From NCBI GenBank assembly GCA_050258035.1, contig JBLMYA010000026.1, positions 1-64,000 of the forward strand: a stretch of DNA of 64,000 nucleotides, in the 5' to 3' direction. Positions 8,241 through 17,715 of the stretch are shown piece by piece. A model generated the notes under the pieces. It was not told the origin of the DNA and made no database searches. It was given only the letters and a program-made list of their open reading frames with translations. The stretch is from DATBLE01 sp050258035 (GTDB taxonomy: Bacteria; Actinomycetota; Thermoleophilia; Gaiellales; Gaiellaceae). A program made the translations under genes and the position numbers. The stretch's first letter is position 1. Each line of letters opens with the position of its first letter.

Positions 8241-9055
8241 AGCCGCGCGCGTTCCTCGGTGGGCGGCTCGACCGGGCCGCCCACCGTTCCCGGCCGTCCG
8301 GTCGTCTCCGCCGTGGGTCGTGGCGCCTCGGCGGCACGCGCCGACCACGTGCCCCCGGCGGCGAGTATGCCTCCTGCCAGGGCGAGCCAGCCCCCCACCT
8401 GGAGATCACCGAAGCGGTTGAACGCCTTGTCGACCGGGTCGAAGGCGACCAGCCCGAGCAGGACGAGGGTCAGAGCGGCGTCCAGTCCCCGCGTCGGCCT
8501 TCCGATCGCGGTGGCTACCCAGGCGGCCGCGCACAGGCTCGTGAGCGCGAGCATGAGGATTCCGAAGAACCGCAGGCCGAACGGGCCGTCCCAGTAGCTC
8601 TGGTCCTGCTCGACGTGGAGGAAGATCGCCGGGTAGACGAGCGCGATCCCGACGAGCGACAGGACAGAGGCGAGCGAGATCCCTCTCGGCGTGGTCGACG
8701 CCCGCTGCGTCAGGATCACGACGACCGCCGCACCGGCGGCGATGGCGACCGCGCCGGCGATACACAGCCAGGCGCCGATCTTCGCCTGGTCGAGATCGGA
8801 GAAGGCCAACGCGGCCGGGAGCCAGCCCCAGTATCCGACGAGGACGGCGCCGATCGCGAAGAGCCAGCCGTCCGTCGGCGCGCCGACGAAGGAGGCCGCG
8901 ACCATGAGCAGCGCAGCGGCTCCGAGCACGATCCCCGCCCAGGCGAGCGTCCCGTCGAGGTTCCAGTAGCTCACGCCCGCGAGCGCGTCGAGGAAGACGC
9001 CGACGATCGCCAGCACCGCGCCCGCGACGGCGAGGATCCGTGCAGCGATGGTCAC
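8237..9055 (-). CDS. Polytopic membrane protein of unknown function
   Basis: 272 residues with about eight hydrophobic segments (for example ARILAVAGAVLAIVGVFLDAL, WAGIVLGAAALLMVAASFV, KIGAWLCIAGAVAIAAGA, ASVLSLVGIALVYPAIFL, GILMLALTSLCAAAWVAT) and a Pro/Glu/Thr-rich cytoplasmic C-terminus of ~35 residues. I recognise no transport or enzyme motif. It starts at GTG 9055 after a purine-rich stretch (GAAGGGGCGGG). It converges with the DUF4234 gene and sits directly downstream of ftsH on the same strand, 47 bases away, so co-transcription with ftsH is possible. Confidence 0.65.
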   Translation of the reverse strand: MTIAARILAVAGAVLAIVGVFLDALAGVSYWNLDGTLAWAGIVLGAAALLMVAASFVGAPTDGWLFAIGAVLVGYWGWLPAALAFSDLDQAKIGAWLCIAGAVAIAAGAAVVVILTQRASTTPRGISLASVLSLVGIALVYPAIFLHVEQDQSYWDGPFGLRFFGILMLALTSLCAAAWVATAIGRPTRGLDAALTLVLLGLVAFDPVDKAFNRFGDLQVGGWLALAGGILAAGGTWSARAAEAPRPTAETTGRPGTVGGPVEPPTEERARL

Positions 9056-9102
9056 GCCCGCCCCTTCACCGCGGGCAGCGTGTCAGAGCAGGCCGATGCT
9101 GT

Positions 9103-11064
<1,962 letters not shown>

Positions 11065-11132
11065 TGGCTTTTCCTACGTCCAGGGTAGCAAGGGGGATTC
11101 GATTTCCCCTATCGTGCGCATCGTTTATCGGG

Positions 11133-11693
11133 TCAGGCGCCCTCGGGCATGAGGTCGTCGCTGAGCACGCCGACGTACGGCAGGTTCCGGTACCGCTCGG
11201 CGAAGTCGAGCCCGTAGCCGATCACGAACCGGTTGGGGATCTCGAAGCCGATCCAGCGCACCGGCACCTCGATCGCCCGCCGCTCCGGTTTCGTCAGGAG
11301 TGCACAGACCTCGAGCGTGGCCGGCTCGCGCGACTCGAGGTTCCGCATCAGGTACGAGAGCGTCAGGCCGGAATCGATGATGTCCTCGACGACGAGGACG
11401 TTCCGGCCCTCGATGTTGATGTCCAGGTCCTTGAGGATCCGCACGACGCCGGAGGAGTCCGTCTGCGCCCCGTAGCTCGAGATCGCCATGAAGTCGACCT
11501 CGCACGGCACGCTCAGGTGGCGCATCAGGTCGGCCATGAAGAAGACGGCGCCCTTGAGCACTCCGATCAGGAGCAGGTCCTGCCCGGCGTAGTGGGACGA
11601 GATCTCTTCGCCGAGCTCGGCGATCCGGGCGCGCAGCGCGTCGGCGTCGATCAGGACCTCGCCGACCGCCAGGTCCAGCTCCGTCTTCATCAT
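11133..11693 (-). CDS. hpt: Hypoxanthine phosphoribosyltransferase
   Basis: Purine salvage enzyme, 186 residues. Type I PRTase fold with the PRPP-binding loop VLVVEDIIDSGLTLSYL, LIGVLKGAVFFMADL early in the protein, and a C-terminal FVIGYGLDFAERYRNLPYVGVL. The start is an ATGATG; the first ATG (11693) overlaps the tilS TGA (ATGA). The coupling to tilS is conserved in many bacteria. A much longer open frame upstream is the antisense shadow of other genes. Confidence 0.95.
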   Translation of the reverse strand: MMKTELDLAVGEVLIDADALRARIAELGEEISSHYAGQDLLLIGVLKGAVFFMADLMRHLSVPCEVDFMAISSYGAQTDSSGVVRILKDLDINIEGRNVLVVEDIIDSGLTLSYLMRNLESREPATLEVCALLTKPERRAIEVPVRWIGFEIPNRFVIGYGLDFAERYRNLPYVGVLSDDLMPEGA

Positions 11694-12682
11694 GTCTCCG
11701 TCCTTCCGTCCCTCGCCGGCGTGGGCCTCGTCACCCGCACGCGTGCATCCTCCACGATCCCGGGCACGGCGACAACCTCTTCCTCGAGAGCCACGACCGG
11801 CCAGTCGTCCCGCTCGGCGCGGGGCACCTTCGCGTCGACGAACACGTCCTGAAGCTTCTTCCGTCGACCGCTCACGCGGTCGCCGGCGCGGCGGGTACGG
11901 ACCACGAGGCCGGGCAGGTCGCTCTCGATCACCCACGGCCCCCAGCGCACGGGCCCACGCTCCAGGGAGACGTGGTCGTACTCGCGTACGGCCGCGATCC
12001 CCGCCCCCAGATCGCGCGACTTGGATCCTGCACGGTCGGCAAGCAGCGCGAGCAGCGTCTCCTCCATCCCGCGCGGCAGGCGCGGACGCTCGTCGGCGAG
12101 CCGGCGGATGTTCTCCTCTGCCGCGGGGTGGAGCCGGCGGAGCAGCGGGACGATCTCGGAGCGGATCAGACCGCGCAGCGAGTCGGGATTCGAGGCGTCG
12201 ACCCGGATCTCCAGCCCGTTCTCGTTGCAGTACGCCTCGGTCTCCTCGCGCCACACGCCGAGAAGCGGCCGGACGACGCCGTCCTCCCTCCGGGGCTTGA
12301 TGCCGCGAGTCGAGCCGCTCGCGGCAAGCCGGTAGAGGATCGTCTCGACCTGGTCGGACGCGGTGTGGCCGGTGGCGCGCAGGCCCCGGCCGGCGGTCAG
12401 CGAGTAGCGGAGGTCGCGCAGCTCCGCCTCGGTTCGCCCGGGTGAAACGGCGATCACCTCGGCGCCGAAGACGTCGCGGCAGAAGTCCGCGTCCGCGTCG
12501 GAGTCTGCTCCGCGCAGGCGGTGGTTCACGTGGACGGCGGACACGCGATACCCGAGCGCCCCCAACGCGTGCCAGAGGCAGGTGGAGTCCGCCCCGCCCG
12601 ACACCAGGCACGCGACTGCGCCGCCCGGTTCGATCAGCGCGTGCCGGCGGATCCATGCCTCGATCCGCTGGAGGACGTCCAC
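11690..12682 (-). CDS. tilS: tRNA(Ile)-lysidine synthase
   Basis: Modifies C34 of the tRNA-Ile CAU anticodon to lysidine, changing its decoding and charging. The N-terminal PP-loop is CLVSGGADST (SGGxDS), then HVNHRLRG, ATGHTASDQVETILYRL and the KPRREDGVVRPLL segment. The C-terminal half carries GDRVSGRRKKLQDVFVDAKVPRAERDDWPVV, typical of the TilS C-terminal domain. 330 residues from GTG 12682; the upstream frame would run into the divergent gene. CACAAT stands 6 bases before this GTG, a plausible leaderless -10. It is coupled to hpt. Confidence 0.93.
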   Translation of the reverse strand: MDVLQRIEAWIRRHALIEPGGAVACLVSGGADSTCLWHALGALGYRVSAVHVNHRLRGADSDADADFCRDVFGAEVIAVSPGRTEAELRDLRYSLTAGRGLRATGHTASDQVETILYRLAASGSTRGIKPRREDGVVRPLLGVWREETEAYCNENGLEIRVDASNPDSLRGLIRSEIVPLLRRLHPAAEENIRRLADERPRLPRGMEETLLALLADRAGSKSRDLGAGIAAVREYDHVSLERGPVRWGPWVIESDLPGLVVRTRRAGDRVSGRRKKLQDVFVDAKVPRAERDDWPVVALEEEVVAVPGIVEDARVRVTRPTPARDGRTET

Positions 12683-12688
12683 ACGACC

Positions 12689-12694
12689 ATTGTG
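12689..12694 (-). promoter_or_regulatory. Putative leaderless -10 box (CACAAT)
   Basis: CACAAT on the minus strand, 6 bases before the tilS GTG. It has a 5/6 match to TANNNT and is back to back with the TAGGCT box of the divergent gene. Confidence 0.35.
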
Positions 12695-12701
12695 CCCGCG
12701 G

Positions 12702-12707
12702 TAGGCT
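12702..12707 (+). promoter_or_regulatory. Putative leaderless -10 box (TAGGCT)
   Basis: TAGGCT, 6 bases before GTG 12714; identical in sequence and spacing to the coaX box. Confidence 0.5.
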
Positions 12708-12713
12708 CGCGCC

Positions 12714-13130
12714 GTGCTCGACGAGTCCACCGACTTCGGTCGGCGCGCCACACGCCGCCTCCACGAGGCGATCATCGGCTGGCTGACGACGGTCACCGCG
12801 GACGGTGCGCCGCGCCCCATCCCCGTCTGGTTCCTCTGGGACGGCGACCGCTCGATCCTCCTCTACAGCCGGCCCGAGAAGCAGAAGCTCGCCAACATCG
12901 CGGCCAACCCGCGCGTCAGCCTCAACCTCGACAGCGACGGTATCGAGGCCGACATCGTGATCTGCTGGGGAGAGATGCGGATCTCGGACGACCCGTCGTC
13001 GAACGAGGTCCCGGCGTACCTGACGAAGTACGCGCACCGGATCGAGGCGCTGGGCTGGACGCCGGAGAGCTTCGCCGCCGACTTCTCGGTGCCGCTCCGG
13101 ATCGACCTCACCCGCGTCCACGGCTGGTAG
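12714..13130 (+). CDS. F420/FMN-dependent pyridoxamine-oxidase-fold protein (Rv3369-like)
   Basis: 138 residues of the split-beta-barrel PPOX family. Seen: GWLTTVTADGAPRPIPVWFLWDG (first strands), ILLYSRPEKQKLANIAANPRVSLNLD (cofactor-binding core) and a late YAHRIEALGWTPESFAADFSVPLRI. This layout fits the Rv3369-type subfamily, whose members are predicted to bind F420 or a flavin. The cofactor cannot be decided from sequence alone. It starts at GTG, leaderless after TAGGCT. It diverges from tilS, 31 bases apart. Confidence 0.75.
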   Translation: MLDESTDFGRRATRRLHEAIIGWLTTVTADGAPRPIPVWFLWDGDRSILLYSRPEKQKLANIAANPRVSLNLDSDGIEADIVICWGEMRISDDPSSNEVPAYLTKYAHRIEALGWTPESFAADFSVPLRIDLTRVHGW

Positions 13131-13189
13131 GTGCGCCGCGGGTCTGGGAGAAGGCCGGCGAGGGGTCGAGCCGTGGTCACGGACTACAC

Positions 13190-13318
13190 CTAGCTCGCCG
13201 CCGGGGGAGGGGCGGTCCGACGTCGTGCCCGCCGGCGCGCGTAGTGCGACGCCGCCTCGATCGCCGCCCAGCGCGCCAACCAGGCGAGCGTGACGAGCAT
13301 CAGGAGGCGACGCACCAC
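13190..13318 (-). CDS. Possible 42-residue small membrane protein
   Basis: An open frame in the 305-base gap between 13130 and 13436. It starts with GTG-GTG at 13318; CTGGAG lies just upstream as a possible ribosome-binding site. The peptide has a hydrophobic run (LLMLVTLAWLARWAAIEAA), then a strongly basic RRRARRR stretch and a Pro/Ala end, which looks like a small inner-membrane protein with a positive cytoplasmic tail. I do not recognise it. The rest of the gap (13319-13435) holds no convincing gene. It may be chance coding in GC-rich DNA. Confidence 0.35.
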   Translation of the reverse strand: MVRRLLMLVTLAWLARWAAIEAASHYARRRARRRTAPPPAAS

Positions 13319-13435
13319 CGCTCCAGCCTTTCACATCCCGGCCGCGACCGACACGCCGGGCGCGGCCACGACCCCTCGCTCGCGTGCGGCGACGGTGAGG
13401 GAGGGGTTGCACGGCGGGAACCGGCCGGTCTCTGG

Positions 13436-14215
13436 CTAGAAGATGAGACTCCGATACGAGATCGTGCGGCGCATCCCGATCGCCTCGTAGACGCGGATCG
13501 CCGGCGCGTTCTCGGGCCGGACGAACAGGCACACGCGCGGAACCTGCTCGAGCAGCCGCCGGCACAGGTCGCGCATGCCCCGCTGGGCGTTGCCGCGGCC
13601 GCGCGCAGCCGGATCGACCCACACCTGCTGGAGCTGGACCGCCTCCGGCGTCCACGCCGACGCCTCGGCCTTGAACAGGATGGTGCTGTCGTCCGTCCAG
13701 ATCCACGAGCGGCCTTCGCCGATCTGCGCCTGCGTCCGCCAGCGGAAGCCGTCGGGATCACGGTCGAGCGGGTTGATCCCGATCTCCTCCTCGTGCGCGG
13801 CCGCACAGGCAGGGACGAGCAGGGGCAGGTCGGCCAGGGAAGCCTCGCGCAGCCCGGTCCCGCCCGGATCGGGGGGGTGCTCGAGCAGGTACACGGGCTG
13901 TCCCGGCCGGTCCTCGCGCGGCACGGGCATGTAGCGCCGGGCCGCGTCCCAGAGCTCGGTGACCGCAGCCTCCTCGCCGATCACCATCCGTGCTCGCCCG
14001 ACGGCGGCCGCACGGGCGAACGCCCCGCAGCCCTCGCCCGACGGAACGACGTTGACACCGACGTGGCAGAGCGCGGTCACCGAGCCGTTCTCGCCCAGCG
14101 CGACGAACCGCCCGAGCCCGCGCCGCGCGACGTCCTCGAGGAAGACGCGCTCGACCGGATCCCCGGCGCAGAACGCGAGGGTCTGGCGCAGCGACGGCTC
14201 GAAGGTCCGGTTCAC
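13436..14215 (-). CDS. GNAT family N-acetyltransferase with N-terminal DUF4081-like domain
   Basis: 259 residues. The N-terminal half fits DUF4081 (FLEDVARRGLGRFVAL, GVNVVPSGEG, RMVIGEEAAVTELW). The C-terminal half is a GNAT fold with VWVDPAARGRGNAQRGMRDLC (acetyl-CoA pyrophosphate loop, R/QxxGxG/A type) and VCLFVRPENAPAIRVYEAIGMRR (beta5 and helix 4). Such proteins are common single genes in actinobacteria; the substrate is unknown. It starts at GTG 14215; a TATAAG lies 10 bases upstream on the minus strand. It diverges from the phosphorylase gene. Confidence 0.8.
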   Translation of the reverse strand: MNRTFEPSLRQTLAFCAGDPVERVFLEDVARRGLGRFVALGENGSVTALCHVGVNVVPSGEGCGAFARAAAVGRARMVIGEEAAVTELWDAARRYMPVPREDRPGQPVYLLEHPPDPGGTGLREASLADLPLLVPACAAAHEEEIGINPLDRDPDGFRWRTQAQIGEGRSWIWTDDSTILFKAEASAWTPEAVQLQQVWVDPAARGRGNAQRGMRDLCRRLLEQVPRVCLFVRPENAPAIRVYEAIGMRRTISYRSLIF

Positions 14216-14246
14216 TTCTACCCGCCTTATACAGCGTCACGGTGGA

Positions 14247-14252
14247 TAGGCT
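14247..14252 (+). promoter_or_regulatory. Putative leaderless -10 box (TAGGCT)
   Basis: TAGGCT, 8 bases before the ATG of the purine nucleoside phosphorylase gene. Confidence 0.45.
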
Positions 14253-14260
14253 TGCCCGCG

Positions 14261-14974
14261 ATGCCGATCCACCTCCGAGCCGAGCCCGGCGACTACGCCG
14301 AGGGCTGTCTCCTCCCCGGCGACCCCCTCCGCGCCAAGTACATCGCAGAGACGTTCTTCGACGACCCGGTCGAGGTCAACCACGAGCGCGGGATGCTCGG
14401 CTACACCGGCACGTTCCGCGGCAGGCGGGTCTCCGTCCAGTCGAGCGGGATGGGCTGTCCGTCCGCCGGCATCGTGATCGAGGAGCTCGTCCAGCTCGGA
14501 GTCGAGAAGGTGCTCCGTGTCGGGACGTGCGGCGGACTCCAGCCCGACATGCAGATGGGCGACCTGATCGTCGCCGTCTCCGCGACGCCCTTCGACGCGA
14601 CGTCGACGCACCTGATCGGGGGTGAGCCCCACGCGCCGACCGCGGACTGGGAGCTCGTCCACGGCGCCGTCCACCACGCGAAGGCGCTCGAGAGGAAGGT
14701 GCGGGTCGGCGGTGTCGTCTCGAGCGACGTCTTCTACAACCCGGACGGTGGGCAGTACCAGCGATGGTCGGACCGCGGCATCCTCGCGGTCGAGATGGAG
14801 GCGGCGATGTTGTTCACGCTCGGCGCGTTGCGGAAGATCCAGGCCGGCTGCCTGCTCACCGTCAGCGACGTGGTCGTCGAGGGTGAGTTCAAGCGGATCA
14901 CCGACGAGGACCTGCGCGCGGCGGTCGACCAGATGACCGAGCTGGCGCTCGTCACGCTCACAGACGGCCATTAG
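14261..14974 (+). CDS. deoD: Purine nucleoside phosphorylase (DeoD type)
   Basis: 237 residues, typical of hexameric DeoD-type phosphorylases, which split purine nucleosides with phosphate. Seen: LLPGDPLRAKYIAETF (phosphate-binding Arg), VNHERGMLGYTGTFRGRRVS, SSGMGCPSAGI, VLRVGTCGGLQ, AVEMEAAML (nucleoside-binding Glu) and LLTVSDVV (the general-acid Asp position). Uridine phosphorylase is a related alternative, but the overall pattern is closer to DeoD. It starts at ATG 14261 after a TAGGCT box. The stop region overlaps the apparent start of the lipid-kinase gene. Confidence 0.85.
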   Translation: MPIHLRAEPGDYAEGCLLPGDPLRAKYIAETFFDDPVEVNHERGMLGYTGTFRGRRVSVQSSGMGCPSAGIVIEELVQLGVEKVLRVGTCGGLQPDMQMGDLIVAVSATPFDATSTHLIGGEPHAPTADWELVHGAVHHAKALERKVRVGGVVSSDVFYNPDGGQYQRWSDRGILAVEMEAAMLFTLGALRKIQAGCLLTVSDVVVEGEFKRITDEDLRAAVDQMTELALVTLTDGH

Positions 14975-15872
14975 GCACACCGTCTTCCTGGTCAATCCAG
15001 CGTCCGCCGGCGGATCGACCGGGCGCCGGTGGCCGGAGATCGCACGTCGCTCTTCCACGCTCGGGCTGACCGGCGACGTCCTGTTCTCCGAGGAGCCCGA
15101 GCATCTGCGCGAGCTCGCGGCGCAGGCTGCCGGGGACGGCGCGACGCTGGTTGTCGCCGTCGGGGGCGACGGCACGGTCAACGAGGTGGCGCAGGGAATC
15201 GTCGGCTCGGAGGTCGAGCTCGCGGTCATACCCCGCGGCACCGGCCTCGACTTCGTCCGGACGTTCGGGATCCCGCGGAAGCTCGACGACGCGGTCGGGG
15301 TCGCGCTCCACGGCCGGACACGTCCGATCGACGCAGGCCGAGCCGACTACCGCGCCTGGTCGGGCGAGCAGGCGGAGGCCTGGTTCTTCAACGTCGCGGG
15401 CGCCGGGATCAGCGGCGCGGTCGCCAAGCGGACGAACGAGTCCTCGAAGGCTCTCGGGGGAAAGGCGTCGTACCTCTGGTCGACGCTCGCCGTCTTCTCG
15501 CGCTGGGACAACGCGGAGATGACCGTATCGGTCGACGACGAACGCCGCCGGGGACCGATGCTCGAGGTGGTCGTCGCGAACGGCCGCTATCTCGCCGGCG
15601 GGATGAAGATGTGCCCGGAGGCGAGCCCCGACGACGGCCTGTTCGACGTCCTCCTGATCGGGGACGTGACGAAGGGAGACCTCGTCCGCACGCTGCCCAA
15701 GATCTACCGGGGCACGCATCTCCCCCACCCGAAGGCGGAGCTGCTCCGCGGCCGCACGGTGACGATCGAGCCGGCCGAGCCGATGCCGGTACAGCTCGAC
15801 GGAGAGCAGCCCGGGACGACACCGGTGCGTTTCGAGCTCGTGCCGAAGGCGCTCCGCCTGCGGGTCCCGTAG
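14970..15872 (+). CDS. Diacylglycerol kinase family lipid kinase, unusual start
   Basis: About 300 residues of the DAGK/YegS/sphingosine kinase family, which phosphorylate membrane lipids. N-terminal VFLVNPASAGGSTGRRW, then VVAVGGDGTVNEV (nucleotide loop), VIPRGTGLDFVRTFGIP and FNVAGAGISGAVAKR, with a C-terminal beta domain (GGMKMCPEASPDDGLFDV, VQLDGEQPG). The frame opens at 14937 after a TGA. It contains no ATG, GTG or TTG before GTG 15186, which lies beyond the catalytic GGDGT motif. I place the start at ATT 14970 (ATTAGG, overlapping the deoD TAG) because homologues begin a few residues before FLVNP. CTG 14988, or a base error, are alternatives. Confidence 0.75.
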   Translation: MRHTVFLVNPASAGGSTGRRWPEIARRSSTLGLTGDVLFSEEPEHLRELAAQAAGDGATLVVAVGGDGTVNEVAQGIVGSEVELAVIPRGTGLDFVRTFGIPRKLDDAVGVALHGRTRPIDAGRADYRAWSGEQAEAWFFNVAGAGISGAVAKRTNESSKALGGKASYLWSTLAVFSRWDNAEMTVSVDDERRRGPMLEVVVANGRYLAGGMKMCPEASPDDGLFDVLLIGDVTKGDLVRTLPKIYRGTHLPHPKAELLRGRTVTIEPAEPMPVQLDGEQPGTTPVRFELVPKALRLRVP

Positions 15873-15876
15873 CCCG

Positions 15877-16188
15877 CTAGCTGGAGCTCGTCTTCCGGGG
15901 CCGGCTCGTCGACGTCTTCCGCGCCGCCGTCGTCCGCCTCGCCGCGGGCTTGGGCTTCGGCCTGGTGGTCAACGCGTCCAGCCGACGCTCGAGCTCGGCC
16001 ACCCTCTTCTCCAGCGGATCGAGGCTTCGCACCCGCTTCGTCAGTTCGTCGACTCTCGCGAACAGCGAGTTCGCCGCGCCGACCACCTTCGAGCCGCCGG
16101 GAAGATCTTCGATGAACTTCTGGAGCGCTTCCTCCCCGCTGTCCGCGAGCCGCTGGAGCACGTCCTTCTGCTTCTTCCTCTGCGCCAT
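15877..16188 (-). CDS. Small coiled-coil protein with a basic tail
   Basis: 103 residues, function unknown. A basic start (MAQRKKQKDVLQRLADSGEEALQKFI) leads into a coiled-coil segment with heptads (SLFARVDELTKRVRSLDPLEKRVAELERRLDAL). It ends in a Lys/Arg/Thr/Ser-rich tail (KPKPAARRTTAARKTSTSRP) that looks disordered and suited to nucleic acid or polyphosphate binding. The overall plan resembles phasin-like or nucleoid-associated small proteins, but there is no diagnostic motif. It stands alone between the convergent lipid-kinase gene (4 bases away) and the L,D-transpeptidase gene upstream on the same strand. Confidence 0.6.
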   Translation of the reverse strand: MAQRKKQKDVLQRLADSGEEALQKFIEDLPGGSKVVGAANSLFARVDELTKRVRSLDPLEKRVAELERRLDALTTRPKPKPAARRTTAARKTSTSRPRKTSSS

Positions 16189-16221
16189 CGCCGAAGAGAA
16201 TACCGGGGACGACGGCGGGCG

Positions 16222-16956
16222 CTAGGGATGGATGACGACGGGCGTCCCGCCCGGGGTGGCCGCGAAGAGTCGCGTGAGCGTCGCGTTGCGCACGCGGATG
16301 CAGCCGTGCGTCGCAGCCAGGCCGACCGACCACGGCGCGTTCGTGCCGTGGATCGCGATCGGTCCGCCCTCGGCCCAGTCGGTGAGCACGGTCGAGTGCG
16401 CGGAGACGGCCAGCACCGCAGGGCCGAACGGCCCCCACGGATCCGACGTCCGGATCCGCTGGTCGACGTAGAACCGGCCGATCGGCGTCGGCGTCGCCGA
16501 CGAGCCGACCGCGACCGGTGTCCTCATGGCGAGCCTCCCCCTCCGGTAGAGGAAGAGCTCGCGGCGTGACAGGTCGACCGAGATCCTCGTCGTCACCTTC
16601 TCGACCGACACGTCGACGGGCCGGAGGTAGCCGGTGACGCCGTTCGGCCTGATCGGCAGCTTGACGCGGTACCAGGCGGCGGAGCAGTCGCCTCTCAGGA
16701 CCGCACCCACGATCGAGAAGGTCGTCGGGTAGCCGAACCGGGTGACGCGCGGAAACGTCGCCAGCAGCCTTCCGCGCGGCCGCCGGTAGGTCCGCGTCGT
16801 CCCTCTCGCGACCGCGGCGTAGGCGGCGGCCGGGCCGCCGACCGGGTGGAGGACGCCGGCGCGACATGGCCCGGCCGTCTGCGCGGCGGTGCCTGCGACC
16901 GCCGGCGCCGCCGCGAGCCAGGCCAACGAGATCGTGATGATCGCCGCAAGCTTCAC
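16222..16956 (-). CDS. L,D-transpeptidase (YkuD domain), exported
   Basis: 244 residues. A signal peptide (residues 1-~24, IITISLAWLAAAPAVAG) is followed by a ~100-residue region and the YkuD domain: ISVDLSRRELFLYRRGRL (first strands), TPVAVGSSATPTPIGRFYV, IAIHGTNAPWSVG and THGCIRVRN with catalytic Cys219 and its partner His. These enzymes make 3-3 cross-links in peptidoglycan outside the membrane. The middle segment (STTF..GDCSAAWYRVKLPIRPNGVTGYL) looks like an SH3-like wall-binding part. The start is GTG 16956; 6 bases separate it from the stop of the sirtuin gene upstream, so they could be one transcript. Confidence 0.88.
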   Translation of the reverse strand: MKLAAIITISLAWLAAAPAVAGTAAQTAGPCRAGVLHPVGGPAAAYAAVARGTTRTYRRPRGRLLATFPRVTRFGYPTTFSIVGAVLRGDCSAAWYRVKLPIRPNGVTGYLRPVDVSVEKVTTRISVDLSRRELFLYRRGRLAMRTPVAVGSSATPTPIGRFYVDQRIRTSDPWGPFGPAVLAVSAHSTVLTDWAEGGPIAIHGTNAPWSVGLAATHGCIRVRNATLTRLFAATPGGTPVVIHP

Positions 16957-16962
16957 GATGCC

Positions 16963-17715
16963 CTATTTTGACTCATCCGGCGGCCGGGGGCGGAGCCGCT
17001 CGGCGACGGCGGCGAGCGTCTCGGCTGCGGAGCCATCGATCTTCAGGTCGGCGCGCCGGTCGTACGGCGTCGAGCCGCGGTTGACGATCGCGAGCCGGCC
17101 GCCCGCCTGCAGCGTGTCCTCGGGAAGGGCGGCGACCGGGTAGACCTCGAGCGACGAGCCGACGACGAGCAGCAGGCCGGCGCCCCGCGCCAGCCGTGCC
17201 GCGTCGTCGATGGCGTCCGGAGGGAGGAGCTCGCCGAACATGACCACGTCGGGCTTGAGGACGGCGCCGCAGTCTGCACACACCGGCACCGGGAGCAGCT
17301 CGACGACCCGGCCGAACTCCTCGCGGTGAGCGCAGGCGGGGCAGCTCGCCGACCGGATCGAGCCGTGGACCTCGATCACGCGCCGCGACCCGGCCGCCTG
17401 GTGGAGCCGGTCGACGTTCTGCGTGACGAGCGCCTCGACGAGCCCGAGCCGCTCGAGCTCGGCCAGTGCGAGGTGGGCGCCGTTCGGCCGCGCCCCGGCG
17501 AGGACCCCGAGCCGCTTGGAGTAGAAGTCCCAGACCTTCGCCGGGTTGCGGCGGAAGGCGTCGATGGTCGCGTACTCCATCGGGTCGTATCTCGCCCAGA
17601 GGCCGGTTTGCGAGCGGAAGTCGGGAATGCCGCTCTCGGTCGAGACCCCGGCGCCCGTGAGGACGACGCACGGTTGGCCCTCTACGATCAGCTCGGCGAG
17701 ATGCTCTGTGGACAC
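16963..17715 (-). CDS. cobB: NAD-dependent protein deacylase (Sir2 family)
   Basis: 250 residues, a compact bacterial sirtuin. NAD-binding GAGVSTESGIPDFRS, TQNVDRLHQAAGS, catalytic His in EVHGS, a four-Cys zinc ribbon (CPAC ... CADC), VVMFGELLP and GSSLEVYPVA. It removes acetyl or other acyl groups from lysines. I chose GTG 17715 because it lies shortly before the first helix; the much longer upstream frame is non-coding. Its first 15 bases overlap the start of the divergent secreted protein. TACAAC lies 8 bases before the GTG. Confidence 0.9.
   Translation of the reverse strand: MSTEHLAELIVEGQPCVVLTGAGVSTESGIPDFRSQTGLWARYDPMEYATIDAFRRNPAKVWDFYSKRLGVLAGARPNGAHLALAELERLGLVEALVTQNVDRLHQAAGSRRVIEVHGSIRSASCPACAHREEFGRVVELLPVPVCADCGAVLKPDVVMFGELLPPDAIDDAARLARGAGLLLVVGSSLEVYPVAALPEDTLQAGGRLAIVNRGSTPYDRRADLKIDGSAAETLAAVAERLRPRPPDESK

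Noticed and set aside
6873..8348. Long minus-strand frame opposite the reductase and DUF4234 genes
   Set aside because: The product is Arg/Ala/Pro-rich noise; the plus-strand genes have Rossmann and membrane signatures and proper starts.
12521..14974. An 817-codon frame ending at the purine nucleoside phosphorylase stop
   Set aside because: Only the last 237 codons match the phosphorylase; the rest is non-coding frame through the GNAT and PPOX region. The ATG at 14261 with a TAGGCT box is the start.
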